Shown here: piece by piece, positions 1 through 8,380 of the stretch
How the letters are laid out: every line of letters starts with the position of its first letter
Position numbering within the stretch: position 1 is the first letter of the stretch
Assembly (NCBI GenBank): GCA_050260375.1
Contig: JBLNCA010000007.1
Location: 1-64,000, forward strand
Reading direction: 5' to 3'
DNA: 64,000 nt
Source: DTFZ01 sp050260375
GTDB taxonomy: Bacteria; Bacillota; Clostridia; Christensenellales; SZUA-584
Made by a program: the position numbers and the translations under genes
The notes under the pieces: generated by a model
Database searches by the model: none
What the model saw: the letters and a program-made list of their open reading frames with translations, nothing else
What the model was told of the DNA's origin: nothing

Positions 1-117
1 TCCGGCTTCCTTCAGATTCCACCTCACGATGGACACCCTTGCCTTTGGCTAACGGTTGGTGCTATCAACCCCCGTAACGGACTTTCACCGTCAAGGTCGC
101 GCGCATGCCGCGCGCAC
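1..117 (-). mobile_element. 5' end of a group II intron, truncated by the window edge
   Basis: Read on the minus strand from 117 downward, the segment starts with GTGCG, the usual 5' end of group II introns. It then contains GGTGAAAGTCC, GTGTCCATCGTGAGGTGG and GAAGGAAGCCGGA, which I recognise from domain I of bacterial group II introns found in Clostridia and other gut bacteria. The rest of the ribozyme and any maturase gene lie outside the window. The 5' boundary is 12 nt beyond the U-tract start of the rpmF terminator. Intrinsic terminators are the target type of class C introns, but the class assigned here is inference. A structured non-coding RNA of another kind is the alternative. Confidence 0.72.
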
Positions 118-123
118 ATAAAT

Positions 124-147
124 AAAAAACGCACAAAACGCTGTGCG
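124..147 (-). terminator. Intrinsic terminator of yceD-rpmF
   Basis: A 6-bp stem, CGCACA (130-135) with TGTGCG (142-147), has a 6-nt loop and is followed on the minus strand by six T residues (129-124). It lies about 50 bp after the rpmF stop. The group II intron boundary follows almost at once. Confidence 0.75.
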
Positions 148-197
148 CTTTGAAATCTGTATAAGCCCGAATAAAGCCTCTATTTTGAGTGCGGCTA

Positions 198-395
198 TTA
201 CTCGGCTTTTTCTTTCTTTTCGGTATCCATCACATGCCTGCCGTTATAGTAGCCGCATGTGGGGCAAGCCCTGTGGGAAAGCTTCATAGCGTGGCACTGC
301 GGGCACTCGCTAATGCCGGGCACGCGGAGCTTCCAGTTGGCAGCGCTTCTCTGGCGCTTTTTCATTTTCGATGTTTTTCTCTTGGGTAATGCCAT
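198..395 (-). CDS. rpmF: 50S ribosomal protein bL32
   Basis: A 65-residue L32 protein of the large ribosomal subunit. The sequence from MALPKRKTSK onward is typical of the family. It has a four-cysteine zinc ribbon of the form CPxC..CPTC in the C-terminal half, so this is the zinc-binding version. I chose ATG at 395 because AGGAGGAA lies just upstream; an in-frame ATG at 425 would add ten residues that fit no L32. It is the last gene of the yceD-rpmF pair and is followed by an intrinsic terminator. The C-terminus is Lys/Glu rich. Identification is secure. Confidence 0.97.
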   Translation of the reverse strand: MALPKRKTSKMKKRQRSAANWKLRVPGISECPQCHAMKLSHRACPTCGYYNGRHVMDTEKKEKAE

Positions 396-417
396 TTTTA
401 TTCCTCCTAGCCTTTTA

Positions 418-452
418 CACCCCAAAAAGCCTCACGTCTTTCCGGGGACCCC
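418..452. repeat. Palindromic repeat copy between yceD and rpmF
   Basis: A CCCCAAAAAG arm, an 8-nt loop and an imperfect CTTTCCGGGG arm are followed by ACCCC. It is one copy of the window-wide 40-42 bp element and lies between the yceD stop and the rpmF ribosome binding site. A partial second copy (CCCCAAAAAGCC) starts at 460. Confidence 0.8.
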
Positions 453-473
453 TTTTAGCCCCAAAAAGCCTTA

Positions 474-983
474 TTACTCTTCAGGGGCCTCATTATCAGT
501 ATTAAATCCCGAAAGGGCGCTTAGCCTGCTGTCAATAGGGTCTCTCTCGCAGCCGCATTCGCCTTCGTTCAGATCTTTACCGCACACCCCGCAAAGCCCT
601 TTGCAGTCTTCCCTGCACAGGAACCTCATCGGGAGGCTCATTATTATGTTGTCTTCCAGCATCGTATCGAGGTCTATTACCTCTCCCAAGTAACCGTAAA
701 CTCCCTCGTCCGGCTCCGGATGCTTCGAGAAGTACTCGGAAAACTCAAACGACACGGGGTATTTAAACGTCTTTAAGCAGCGCGAGCAGTTTACCTCGGT
801 CTGCGTGCTTAAATTCCCTTCAACGGTGACGCCTTCGCCGTCGAAACGGTACTCGGTTTCGACATGCACGTCGGGGAAACCAAAGTGCTCCCCCATGAAG
901 TCGATGCTTTGAAGCGGGCCGTCGAATACCTTATTGAAGACTTCGCCTTCGTTCTTAATTGCGTCAGCGATATCTATCTTCAT
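474..983 (-). CDS. yceD: YceD (DUF177) family 23S rRNA accumulation protein
   Basis: A 169-residue DUF177/YceD protein. The family is needed for normal 23S rRNA levels and is almost always encoded just before rpmF, as here. Visible features are the CSRC pair near residue 66, the cysteine cluster CREDCKGLCGVCG around 123-135, and the DPIDSRLSAL segment near the end, which matches the family's conserved C-terminal DPR-L motif. The ATG at 983 has GGAGT eight bases upstream. A perfect-consensus promoter lies at 1038-1066. The gap to rpmF is occupied by a palindromic repeat. The molecular mechanism of the family is not settled. Confidence 0.93.
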   Translation of the reverse strand: MKIDIADAIKNEGEVFNKVFDGPLQSIDFMGEHFGFPDVHVETEYRFDGEGVTVEGNLSTQTEVNCSRCLKTFKYPVSFEFSEYFSKHPEPDEGVYGYLGEVIDLDTMLEDNIIMSLPMRFLCREDCKGLCGVCGKDLNEGECGCERDPIDSRLSALSGFNTDNEAPEE

Positions 984-1037
984 AACAACACTCCAGTCGA
1001 CCCCTTTGACTTTTCCTTTGGCAAGTCAACATTCAAG

Positions 1038-1066
1038 ATTATATTTTAAGCGGGGCGCTATGTCAA
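1038..1066 (-). promoter_or_regulatory. Sigma-A promoter of yceD-rpmF
   Basis: On the minus strand, TTGACA (1066-1061), a 17-bp spacer and TATAAT (1043-1038): a perfect vegetative promoter about 55 bp before the yceD start. No operator is evident. Confidence 0.9.
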
Positions 1067-1098
1067 TATCTTTTTGGTTTAAAGAAGGCTTTAAAGCT

Positions 1099-2508
1099 TT
1101 ATAAACCGTTCCTTTCGATATACAGCCGCAGGTCTTTTGTGTTCGCCGTGCGCTCTATGCGCTCGCCGTGGTTTGCGACGAGCTTTGATATCGCGCCCGC
1201 GCCGAAAGCTTCTACGCTTAACAGCTCTTCCATGTTATCGATGTTGTAGAGGCACTCATAGCCTGGCTTTGAATAACCCGCGTTTTCCAGGCTGCCCTTC
1301 ATGTACTTTTGCCTGTACATGTAATACGGCCTGTAACCCGCGGCTTTGAGCATACGCGACGCCTCGCCTACCATCCGCGCGGTTTCGGAATCCGTGGGAA
1401 AAGCGTTAAGGTTCTGCTCGGCGAATTTTGACGCGCGCTTTACGGCAAGCGTGTGCACCGTTATGTTTTCGGGCGACAATGCCGCCACGCTCTCTATTGT
1501 CGCCACGACGTCGCCGAGCGTTTCGCCGGGAAGCCCGGCTATTACGTCCACGTTTATTATGAAGCCATAAGAGCGCGCTAAGCCGTACGCCCTGTAGAAG
1601 TCCTCGGCGGTGTGCCTGCGCCCCAAACGCTCAAGCGTCGTTTCTTTAAGCGTCTGCGGATTGACGCTGATGCGCCCAGCACCCGCGGCTTTTATCAGCC
1701 CGAGCTTTTCTTCGGTTATCGTGTCGGGACGGCCCGCCTCTACGGTGAATTCACGGGCGCCCGAGGCAATCTCCGATGCCTTTTTAAGCACGGCTTCAAG
1801 GCTGTCCGCGCCGAGCGCCGTAGGCGTGCCGCCGCCTATATACACTGAGCGCACATGCCTGCCCGCAAACCGCCGCTCTATATGCGAAAGCTCGTTAAGC
1901 AGCGCCGCCACGTATTTTTGCTCAGCGCCTTTAAACACTCCGGGAACGTTGGAAGCAAACGAGCAGTATGCGCATCTTGTAGTGCAAAAAGGTATGCCTA
2001 TGTATACGTCTACGTCGTTATCCGCCGGGAAACAGGGCTTTTGTACGTCCACTATGCTTTTGGCGAAATCGTATTTCTCTTCGGTTACGTCAAACTCGTT
2101 TAAAAACAGCGCTCTCGCGCCTTCACTTCCCAGCCTGGCCTCGCTGTCGCGCAGCAGCTTGGTAGGGCGCACGCCCGTAAGCGAGCCCCACGGCATCGAC
2201 ACCCCGAAGTACGTTGAAAGCGCCCGGTATGCGCTTATCTTTGCGGCCCGCTTTTGGTTGCGCTTCTGCTCAAGCGCGCCCTGACCCAGCGGGCAGCGGT
2301 ACTCGTATTCCGAAACGGGAGCGCCGCCCATGAATACGGAAGTAAAGCTTGCGGCCTCTCCCCCGGCTTCGCACGAGTGGTGCAGCACGCACAGGCCTTC
2401 TGGCAAAGGCGCAGCTTCCTTAAGGCGCTCAATTTTCCTCGTGTCTATGAAAAGACGTATCTCTTCGCATATGTCGCCGAAGAATGTTTCCGTAAACAGC
2501 GCCGTCAT
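1099..2508 (-). CDS. hemZ: HemZ-type coproporphyrinogen III dehydrogenase (radical SAM)
   Basis: A 469-residue radical SAM protein of the HemZ branch of the HemN family, expected to decarboxylate coproporphyrinogen III without oxygen. The CxxxCxxC cluster motif is C175, C179 and C182 (FCTTRCAYC). It is followed by a YIGGGTPTAL glycine-rich SAM motif and an ISVNPQTL segment. About 160 residues precede the SAM core; this extended N-terminus is typical of HemZ and absent from HemW. The start ATGA overlaps the stop of the preceding MBL gene by four bases, so translation is probably coupled. No other haem gene lies nearby, so the physiological substrate is inferred from the family. Confidence 0.88.
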   Translation of the reverse strand: MTALFTETFFGDICEEIRLFIDTRKIERLKEAAPLPEGLCVLHHSCEAGGEAASFTSVFMGGAPVSEYEYRCPLGQGALEQKRNQKRAAKISAYRALSTYFGVSMPWGSLTGVRPTKLLRDSEARLGSEGARALFLNEFDVTEEKYDFAKSIVDVQKPCFPADNDVDVYIGIPFCTTRCAYCSFASNVPGVFKGAEQKYVAALLNELSHIERRFAGRHVRSVYIGGGTPTALGADSLEAVLKKASEIASGAREFTVEAGRPDTITEEKLGLIKAAGAGRISVNPQTLKETTLERLGRRHTAEDFYRAYGLARSYGFIINVDVIAGLPGETLGDVVATIESVAALSPENITVHTLAVKRASKFAEQNLNAFPTDSETARMVGEASRMLKAAGYRPYYMYRQKYMKGSLENAGYSKPGYECLYNIDNMEELLSVEAFGAGAISKLVANHGERIERTANTKDLRLYIERNGL

Positions 2509-3137
2509 CTCGGCCTCTTAAGGAACGGGTTATGGCGCAGCTCGATGAACAATGTCGTATCGGGGCCGTGGCCTGTATATACGGTATAGTCGATTTTAAG
2601 CCCGCCTATCGTTTTATGCAATGTGTCGTAATACTCCGCAGGGTCGCCGCCCGGCAGGTCGGTGCGGCCGCACGACATATAGAACAGCGAATCTCCCGAG
2701 AACATGGCGTTTTCCGCTATATAGCACACGCTGCCGCCCGAATGACCCGGAGTATGCAGCACATAAACGTCCATATCCGCAGCGTCAAGCGTCTCTCCGC
2801 CCTTAAGCATGACATCCGCCTCGCAGGGCTGTACGCGCATGCCCGCCATGAGAGCCAGGCTGTCCCGCGAGCTTTTAAGCATATGCGCGTCGCGCTCGTG
2901 TATGCACACCTTAGCGCCCGTGGCGCGCCGCAACTCCGCCGCCGCGCCTATATGGTCGAAATGTCCGTGCGTCAGCAGTATATGCGTTACGTCCTCTATG
3001 CCGTTTTCTTCAAGCCTGGAAAGTATCAGCGCTTCGTCTCCGCCCGGATCGACTACGAAAGCCCTATCCGAACCTTCTTTATATGCTATATACGCGTTGG
3101 CTTCAAGTGCTCCCACCGTAATCTTTATAACTTTCAT
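2505..3137 (-). CDS. MBL-fold metallo-hydrolase (glyoxalase II-like)
   Basis: A 210-residue metallo-beta-lactamase-fold hydrolase, probably cytosolic. The binuclear metal motif THGHFDHIG has H57, H59, D61 and H62. A further metal-ligand histidine lies in HTPGHSGGS, the bridging aspartate in FSGDSLF, and a last histidine in YTGHGPDT. This is the YqgX/GloB-like short group; the substrate cannot be told from sequence. A gene of this type commonly lies between dtd and hemZ in Clostridia. The ATG at 3137 has GGAGAAAG upstream. It overlaps hemZ by 4 bp. Confidence 0.9.
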   Translation of the reverse strand: MKVIKITVGALEANAYIAYKEGSDRAFVVDPGGDEALILSRLEENGIEDVTHILLTHGHFDHIGAAAELRRATGAKVCIHERDAHMLKSSRDSLALMAGMRVQPCEADVMLKGGETLDAADMDVYVLHTPGHSGGSVCYIAENAMFSGDSLFYMSCGRTDLPGGDPAEYYDTLHKTIGGLKIDYTVYTGHGPDTTLFIELRHNPFLKRPR

Positions 3138-3229
3138 ACACTTTCTCCTTTTGAACCGGCGGCAGGCCCCTCGGGGGCCCTTACGCCTCCAAACGCCGCG
3201 CCGCTGCTGACAAATGCATGAAGTATAAG

Positions 3230-3676
3230 TCAGTATATCCGCTTGGAGTTCAGCAGTATCGTCACCGGGCCGTCGCCCGCCGAATTAACCGTCATATGCG
3301 CGCCGAACTCGCCTTCTTCAGTTATTATGCCCATAGCGCGGAAAGCGCGGACGCATTTATCGTACATGATTTTTGCTTCCATCGCTTCCGCCGCCCTCGT
3401 AAAATCGGGCCGCCTGCCCTTTCGAGCATCGCCCGCGAGCGTGAACTGCGATACTACGAGTATCGAAGCGCCCACGTCGGCAACGCTTAAATCCATCTTA
3501 CCGCCTTTCTCGAATATCCTTAAGCCCGCCGTTTTGCGGACAATGTAGTCAAGGTCTTCTTCGGTGTCGCCCTTCTCGACGCCCAGCAGCACCAGCAGCC
3601 CTTTATTTATGCTGCCCGTTACCCTGCATTCCACAGTAACCGACGCCGAACTTACGCGCTGCACTACAGCTATCAT
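3230..3676 (-). CDS. dtd: D-aminoacyl-tRNA deacylase
   Basis: A 148-residue DTD enzyme that hydrolyses D-amino acids wrongly attached to tRNA. The signature SQFTL is at 76-80, and the Gly-Pro motif of the substrate pocket is in GDGPVTILLN near 134-143. Length and the MIAVVQRVSSASV start match the family. AAGGAG lies a few bases before the ATG. It follows rel with a 22-bp gap, a frequent rel-dtd arrangement in Firmicutes. Confidence 0.96.
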   Translation of the reverse strand: MIAVVQRVSSASVTVECRVTGSINKGLLVLLGVEKGDTEEDLDYIVRKTAGLRIFEKGGKMDLSVADVGASILVVSQFTLAGDARKGRRPDFTRAAEAMEAKIMYDKCVRAFRAMGIITEEGEFGAHMTVNSAGDGPVTILLNSKRIY

Positions 3677-3698
3677 CGTTTCTCCTTATAACGAGGGG

Positions 3699-5855
3699 TT
3701 ATTTGTGTATCCTGAATACCTCATGCACGCCGGGTATTGACTTTAAGCCTTTGAATATTATCTCGAGCTGGCTTATGTCGGATATCTCGAGGCCTACTAT
3801 TATTACCGCCGCGCTGCCCTTGCCGAGCCGCGCGTTAACCGACGTCAGCGGTACTCCCAGGCTGAATATCTTGTTGGAAACTTCGGCAATGAGCCCGCGC
3901 CTGTCGTCCGCGTTTATCTGTACTTCAACACCGTACGACGAGCTTTCGTTCTCCGACCACTTCACCTCTATCATGCGGCCCGACTCAAAATCCGCGGTCG
4001 TTATATTCGAGCAGTCGCTTCTGTGCACCGATACGCCTCTCCCGCGCGTTATGTAACCTACGATGCTGTCTCCGGGCACGGGGTTGCAGCACTTGGCAAA
4101 GCGCACTACCATATCGTCGTAGCCTTTTACTATCACGCCGCTCGAATCGGCCTTGCGCGGCCTTCTCGCCTCCTGCCTTACATCCTGCTCTTTGTTCTGC
4201 CGCGTGTATTCCTGTATCAGCCGCGACAGTATCTGGCCGGTGGCTATGCCTCCGTATCCTACCGCGGCGTACATGTCGTCCACCGACTGCAGCGTGAATT
4301 TCTTGAATATGCCTTTGAGCCACTCGGGACGGAAAAGCGTTTTAAACTCGTATCCGCGGTGCCGCGCTTCCTTTTCGAGCATTTCGCGGCCTTTGGCTAT
4401 GTTCTCCTCTTTGAGCTCCTTGCGGAACCAGTTCTTTATCTTGCTCTTCGCCTGAGACGTCTTTACGATTTTCAGCCAGTCGCGCGACGGCCCTTTTGAA
4501 GCCGCCGACGTAATTATCTCGACAATGTCGCCCGTTTTAAGCACGTACCCCAGCGGAACGATTTTGCCGTTTACCTTCGCGCCCGCGCACTTGTGGCCTA
4601 TCTCGCTGTGTATCGCGTAAGCGAAATCGAGAGGCGTCGCGCCCTGCACGAACTCCTTTACGTCCCCTTTGGGCGTGAACACGAAAACCCTGTCGCTGTA
4701 GAAGTCTACTTTGAGCGACTCCATGAACTCCTTGGAGTCCCTCATATCCGTCTGCCACTCGAGCAGTTCGCGTAGCCACGCGAGCTTCTTGTCCATATCC
4801 TTGTCGGCCGCGCCGCCCTCTTTATAATGCCAGTGCGCCGCGATGCCGTACTCGGCGGTGGAATGCATTTCTCTGGTGCGTATCTGCACTTCGAACGGCC
4901 TTCCGTCCTTGCCCAGCACAGTGGTGTGTATCGACTGGTACATGTTCTGCTTGGGCACGGCTATATAGTCCTTAAAGCGCCCGGGCAGCGGCTTCCACTC
5001 GGTATGAATGGTGCCCAGAACCGCGTAGCAGTCCCTTACCGTCTTTACTATAATGCGTATCGCCATGAGGTCGTAGACCTCTTCGAATTCCCTCTGCTTG
5101 TTGTGTATCTTGTTGTAAATGCTGTAGATATGCTTCGGCCTGCCTTCGACGTCGGCCTCTACTTTTATCTTTTTCAGCATCTCTTTTATCTGCTCTATTA
5201 CGCCGTTAATATACTCGTTGCGCTGCGCGCGCGTTTCGTTTATCTTGGAGGCGATTTCAAAGTAGCCCTGTTCGTCAAGGTACTTGAGAGATAAGTCTTC
5301 GAGCTGCCACTTTATCGCGTTGATGCCGAGCCGGTGCGCGAGCGGGGCGTAAATATCGAGCGTCTCCCTCGCTTTTTCTATCTGCTTTTCCTTGCTCTGG
5401 TACTTAAGCGTGCGCATGTTGTGCAGCCGGTCGGCAAGCTTTACGAGTATTACGCGTATATCGCTCGCCATTGCAAGGAACATCTTGCGCAGGTTCTCGG
5501 CCTGGTTTTCCTCCTTCGAAAGGAAATCGACCTGGCCTACTTTAGTCACGCCGTCGACGAGCTTCGCTATCTCGTCGCCGAACTCCTTTCGCAGCTCGCT
5601 TATCGTGACGGTCGTGTCCTCCGCTATGTCGTGAAACAGCCCCGCTATTATCGTGGATATGTCGAGCGAAAGCTCTATGAGTATATTTGCGACCTCATAA
5701 GGGTGCATGAAAAACGGCTCACCCGAAAGCCGCGTCTGGCCTTCGTGAGCTTTTTCCGCATAGGTATAGGCTTTTTTGAAAAGAGCCTGATCCTCTTTGC
5801 TGTAATTCTTCTGCCTGAGTTTTTCCGTCAGTTCTTCCAAAATACGCTCCTGCAT
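3699..5855 (-). CDS. rel: Bifunctional (p)ppGpp synthetase/hydrolase Rel
   Basis: A 718-residue long RSH enzyme controlling the stringent response. Domains in order: an HD hydrolase (HDIAEDT at 75-81, catalytic H75/D76 and E79/D80 intact), a synthetase domain with RFKDYIA and QSIHT, a TGS domain around 390-450, a linker region, and a C-terminal ACT domain (about 640-718). The RFKD form of the synthetase loop is the one found in bifunctional Rel rather than synthetase-only RelA. The start lies directly after the recJ stop (zero gap), so it is co-transcribed. The apt gene often found between recJ and rel is absent. Confidence 0.96.
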   Translation of the reverse strand: MQERILEELTEKLRQKNYSKEDQALFKKAYTYAEKAHEGQTRLSGEPFFMHPYEVANILIELSLDISTIIAGLFHDIAEDTTVTISELRKEFGDEIAKLVDGVTKVGQVDFLSKEENQAENLRKMFLAMASDIRVILVKLADRLHNMRTLKYQSKEKQIEKARETLDIYAPLAHRLGINAIKWQLEDLSLKYLDEQGYFEIASKINETRAQRNEYINGVIEQIKEMLKKIKVEADVEGRPKHIYSIYNKIHNKQREFEEVYDLMAIRIIVKTVRDCYAVLGTIHTEWKPLPGRFKDYIAVPKQNMYQSIHTTVLGKDGRPFEVQIRTREMHSTAEYGIAAHWHYKEGGAADKDMDKKLAWLRELLEWQTDMRDSKEFMESLKVDFYSDRVFVFTPKGDVKEFVQGATPLDFAYAIHSEIGHKCAGAKVNGKIVPLGYVLKTGDIVEIITSAASKGPSRDWLKIVKTSQAKSKIKNWFRKELKEENIAKGREMLEKEARHRGYEFKTLFRPEWLKGIFKKFTLQSVDDMYAAVGYGGIATGQILSRLIQEYTRQNKEQDVRQEARRPRKADSSGVIVKGYDDMVVRFAKCCNPVPGDSIVGYITRGRGVSVHRSDCSNITTADFESGRMIEVKWSENESSSYGVEVQINADDRRGLIAEVSNKIFSLGVPLTSVNARLGKGSAAVIIVGLEISDISQLEIIFKGLKSIPGVHEVFRIHK

Positions 5856-8186
5856 CTACCCTAAAAACCCTTTGAAGCCGCAAAAGCAAGCGCTTTGCAT
5901 CAAGTCCTTTTTCGGCCTGCCTTTTATTGCATGTATTCTACCACTTTTATCAGTCTCAATCAACTCAAGCTCACGCAGCACCCTTTGCATGAACGCAAAT
6001 TTCTCGTGAGCCACGCCCAAGCGCTGCTCCGCCTCGCAAGGCTCCACAGGTCCGCCTGACAGCGCTTCGAAAGCTTTAAGCATCTCTTTCCTCGGCGCGA
6101 AATAACGCCGTGCCTCATCGCGATAGAGCGCAAGCATCTTGCCGTCAAAAAACGAGCCCGCGCCTGCCCCGGCGCGCAGCGTGCGCTGGAACCCTGCGGG
6201 CGCCGACACGGCTACGCAGTTGCAGGCAGTATACGCCTTTGCGTCATAAAGAAAGAGTTCTCCGCTCCGCAGCCCTTCATCCACTGCTTTTATGTTCAAA
6301 AGCCTTTTAAACGCGGGCGCGGTGGGCGCTTCTACGCACAGCCCGAACCTGCTCTTTTTCTGCTCGCTTGCCAACAAAGCGGCAAACTGCTCTTCGCTCA
6401 TGCCTTCGGGCATGCCGCATTTACCTATATGCGTAATCTCGTCGAGAAAGTTCTGTATCATTTCCCGCCTGTTTGCGGCGAGGAAGCCCGCTGCCAGCGC
6501 CTCGTCATATTTTACTGCTATTTCGCGCACTATAAGCTGGGGAGCGCCGTTATATTCGTTTATGTCCGCCTCGCAGAGAAAATCGCACGACTGCGATATG
6601 AATGAATGCGAATCCTTATAGAAGAAATTGACGGCTTCTATAGAGTGCTTTGCCTGCCTCATGCGGAACTTAAGATGCGGCTTTCTTCCGTTGCCCACAA
6701 ACTTTGAATCCGCTATATCCGCGGATACAGCTATCACAGGCTTTTCGTTGCATTGCCCGAACGGCTCGAGCCGCTCGAGGTCTCTTACAAACTCCGGCGT
6801 TATATCACCTACGTTCAAACGCAGGTCGTATGTTCTTTTCCGCTCGAACACGCTCTCGTCGTAATGCGTGTTTATATATTCGCACACGTCGCGCCTTAAG
6901 CCTTCAAGCACGCCGGACGCTATCGTAAGCCCCGCGGCCTGCGCGTGTCCCCCGAACTTTTCGTACTTTTCCGCAAACGCGCCCAGCACCTCAAACATGT
7001 TAATGCCTTCAATGCTTCTTGCCGAGCCCACAAGGCTGCCGCCGTTGCCTCCGAAAAGCACGCAAGGCCGCGTGTACTTCTCGGCTATCTTTGCCGCCGC
7101 GATGCCAATTACGCCCGCGTTCCACGACTCGTCCGCGAGCATTATCGCGCTGTCGTTCATATACGCGTTTGCCTGTATCATCTCTTCCGCGCTGTTTTGT
7201 ATATCCTCGACTTCCTTCCTGCGGCGCTCGTTGAGCGTGCAAAGCTTCTCCGCGTTTTCCCGCAGCGCGGGCGAAAGCCGCTGCGCGCTTAGTATGTCTA
7301 TCGCGAGCTCCGCCGTGTCCATGCGCCCCGCCGCGTTTATCCTCGGCCCGAGGCCGAAGCTTACGCCGAACGACGAGATCTTGGCAAGCTCTATGCCCGC
7401 GCATTCGGCTAGCGCCTCCAAGCCGGCGCAAGGCTCGCTGCGCAGCTTCTTTATGCCGAGGTGCGCTATCGCCCTGTTTTCACCCAGCAGAGGCACGATG
7501 TCCGTAACCGTGCCTACCGCTATTAAGTCTATGTATTTCATAGCCTCCGAAAGCGACGAGAGCGCGTGTATCAGCTTAAACGCAACTCCGCAGCCCGCAA
7601 GGTAGGGGCAGGGGTAAGAGCTGTCGGGGCGCTTCGGGTTTATAATATACGGCGTGTCGGGAAGCGCGCCGCATTCGTGATGGTCCGTTATTATCACATC
7701 CACGCCGAGGCTGCGGGCCAGCGCCGTCTCGGCTACGTTCGTTATGCCGCAGTCCACGGTGATTATAAGCGACGCGCCGCCTTGGGCTATCGCCTGTACA
7801 GCTTCAAGCGAGAGCCCGTAGCCCTCGCGGTGGCGGTTGGGCGTCATTATCGACACATCCGCTCCCCGGCTTTTAAGATACAGAAAAAGAGCGCAGCCTC
7901 CGCACGTGCCGTCCGCGTCGTAGTCGCAGAAAACCGTTATCTTTTCGTTCCTTTTAAGCGCCGTCTTTATGCGCCGGGCGCTTTTTTCCATATCGGGCAG
8001 CAGCAGCGGGTCTAAAAGCTGCTCCGGCCCGGGGTACAGAAAGCGCTTCGCTTCTGTCGCCGTAGTAACGCCCCGCTTAAAAAGCAGCCTTGCCGCAGGT
8101 TCGGAAAGCCCGGTTGCCCGCCGCAAGGCTTCCACTGCTTCGGCGTTGAATTCGGTATCGTATTTTTTCTCTACAAACTTTATCAA
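5856..8186 (-). CDS. recJ: Single-stranded-DNA-specific exonuclease RecJ
   Basis: A 776-residue RecJ, a 5'-3' ssDNA exonuclease of recombination and mismatch repair. DHH-superfamily motifs are present: FCDYDADG (87-93), ITVDCG near 143 and TDHH (167-170), followed by a DHHA1 domain with the GGHAQAAG motif. An OB-like domain and a C-terminal extension of about 200 residues resemble those of Bacillus/Clostridia RecJ. The start is TTG at 8186 with AGAGG upstream. A pair of palindromic repeats lies between secF and recJ. Confidence 0.95.
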   Translation of the reverse strand: MIKFVEKKYDTEFNAEAVEALRRATGLSEPAARLLFKRGVTTATEAKRFLYPGPEQLLDPLLLPDMEKSARRIKTALKRNEKITVFCDYDADGTCGGCALFLYLKSRGADVSIMTPNRHREGYGLSLEAVQAIAQGGASLIITVDCGITNVAETALARSLGVDVIITDHHECGALPDTPYIINPKRPDSSYPCPYLAGCGVAFKLIHALSSLSEAMKYIDLIAVGTVTDIVPLLGENRAIAHLGIKKLRSEPCAGLEALAECAGIELAKISSFGVSFGLGPRINAAGRMDTAELAIDILSAQRLSPALRENAEKLCTLNERRRKEVEDIQNSAEEMIQANAYMNDSAIMLADESWNAGVIGIAAAKIAEKYTRPCVLFGGNGGSLVGSARSIEGINMFEVLGAFAEKYEKFGGHAQAAGLTIASGVLEGLRRDVCEYINTHYDESVFERKRTYDLRLNVGDITPEFVRDLERLEPFGQCNEKPVIAVSADIADSKFVGNGRKPHLKFRMRQAKHSIEAVNFFYKDSHSFISQSCDFLCEADINEYNGAPQLIVREIAVKYDEALAAGFLAANRREMIQNFLDEITHIGKCGMPEGMSEEQFAALLASEQKKSRFGLCVEAPTAPAFKRLLNIKAVDEGLRSGELFLYDAKAYTACNCVAVSAPAGFQRTLRAGAGAGSFFDGKMLALYRDEARRYFAPRKEMLKAFEALSGGPVEPCEAEQRLGVAHEKFAFMQRVLRELELIETDKSGRIHAIKGRPKKDLMQSACFCGFKGFLG

Positions 8187-8307
8187 AGCGACCTCTTAAT
8201 ACCCCTGAAAACACGTTTATACTGTTGCGTTTTCTTTATATTATAACTAAAGCCTTCCTCCCGGGAAAGGCTTCAGCTTTATTAGATAATCAACTTTTAT
8301 ACCAGCA

Positions 8308-8380
8308 AGCCTCATGGCTTGCCGAGGAACCCTATTTTCACCCCCCATAAAGCTTTATGCTTTATGGGGACTCCATGTTT
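8308..8380. repeat. Two palindromic repeat copies after secF
   Basis: The first unit (8308-8340) is imperfect. The second has a perfect 10-bp stem, CCCCATAAAG with CTTTATGGGG, at about 8345-8370. The tail of the second unit runs into the secF stop codon (8379-8381), so secF ends exactly at the element. Confidence 0.85.

Noticed and set aside
3140..3180. GGCCCCTCGGGGGCC inverted sequence after dtd as another copy of the repeat family
   Set aside because: It lacks the AAG/CTT inner stem, the conserved loop and the CCCCGTA tail.
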